Part shown: positions 63,927-64,000 of the stretch, piece by piece
How the letters are laid out: each line of letters begins with the position of its first letter
Numbering within the stretch: the first letter of the stretch is position 1
DNA from: CAZSBG01 sp964605145
Lineage (GTDB): Bacteria > Zhuqueibacterota > Zhuqueibacteria > Thermofontimicrobiales > Thermofontimicrobiaceae
Reading direction: 5' to 3'
Length of the DNA stretch: 64,000 nucleotides
Assembly: GCA_964605145.1 (NCBI GenBank)
Contig: CAZSBG010000014.1
Coordinates: 15,719 to 79,718, forward strand
The notes under the pieces: model-generated
The model's input: the letters and a program-made list of their open reading frames with translations, nothing else
Database searches by the model: none
Told to the model about the DNA's origin: nothing
Made by a program: the position numbers and the translations under genes

Positions 63927-64000
63927 GGGTAGCGGAGTCTATTACTTTTAACCTGGATTATTCATTGTAATGCATTAAGGAATCCAGATAGCCTGAATGG

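Noticed and set aside
1..64000. CRISPR arrays, insertion sequences, prophage genes or rRNA
   Set aside because: No regularly spaced direct repeats, transposase or integrase motifs, phage genes or rRNA sequence were seen.

Overview
The window is a continuous stretch of a bacterial chromosome. Every protein gene and tRNA I can support lies on the minus strand, so transcription runs from high to low coordinates. Two-component sensors with extracellular Reg_prop/Y_Y_Y propellers, an AT-rich composition and a full set of zinc-binding ribosomal proteins suggest a member of the Fibrobacterota-Chlorobi-Bacteroidota superphylum or a nearby lineage such as Calditrichota/KSB1-like bacteria. That placement is inference from gene content and style; no rRNA is present to settle it.

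The right-hand part (about 26.6-64 kb) is housekeeping. It holds gltX, cysS, a tRNA operon (Thr-TGT, Tyr, Gly, Thr-GGT) leading into tuf, then rpmG, tRNA-Trp, secE, nusG, rplK-rplA-rplJ-rplL and rpoB-rpoC. The str, S10, spc and alpha operons follow head to tail (rpsL ... tuf, rpsJ ... rpsQ, rplN ... secY, adk-map-infA-rpmJ, rpsM-rpsK-rpsD-rpoA-rplQ). A strong intrinsic terminator closes the block after rplQ. Two tuf genes that look identical over 1203 bp lie about 16 kb apart. Several genes use TTG or GTG starts that can be fixed from Shine-Dalgarno spacing and overlap with neighbours. Two genes under 60 codons (rpmJ, rpmG) are also present.

The middle part (7.6-26.1 kb) is an unusual array of five large hybrid histidine kinases with one FIST-domain protein. 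All five share the same C-terminal core (HisKA, HATPase_c, two receiver domains) but carry different sensory front ends: a propeller with a GAF domain, a bare coiled coil next to the FIST protein, a multi-pass membrane module, a PAS/GAF chain with cysteine-rich modules, and a second propeller. No Hpt domain or DNA-binding response regulator is encoded among them, so their output must lie elsewhere.

The left part (1-7.2 kb) is a small type IV pilus/type II secretion-like locus: a GspE/PilB ATPase, a GspF/PilC membrane protein, a GspG-like major pseudopilin and three minor pilin-like proteins. It is followed by the start of a very acidic protein with two copies of an unrecognised ~65-residue repeat, which runs off the window edge.
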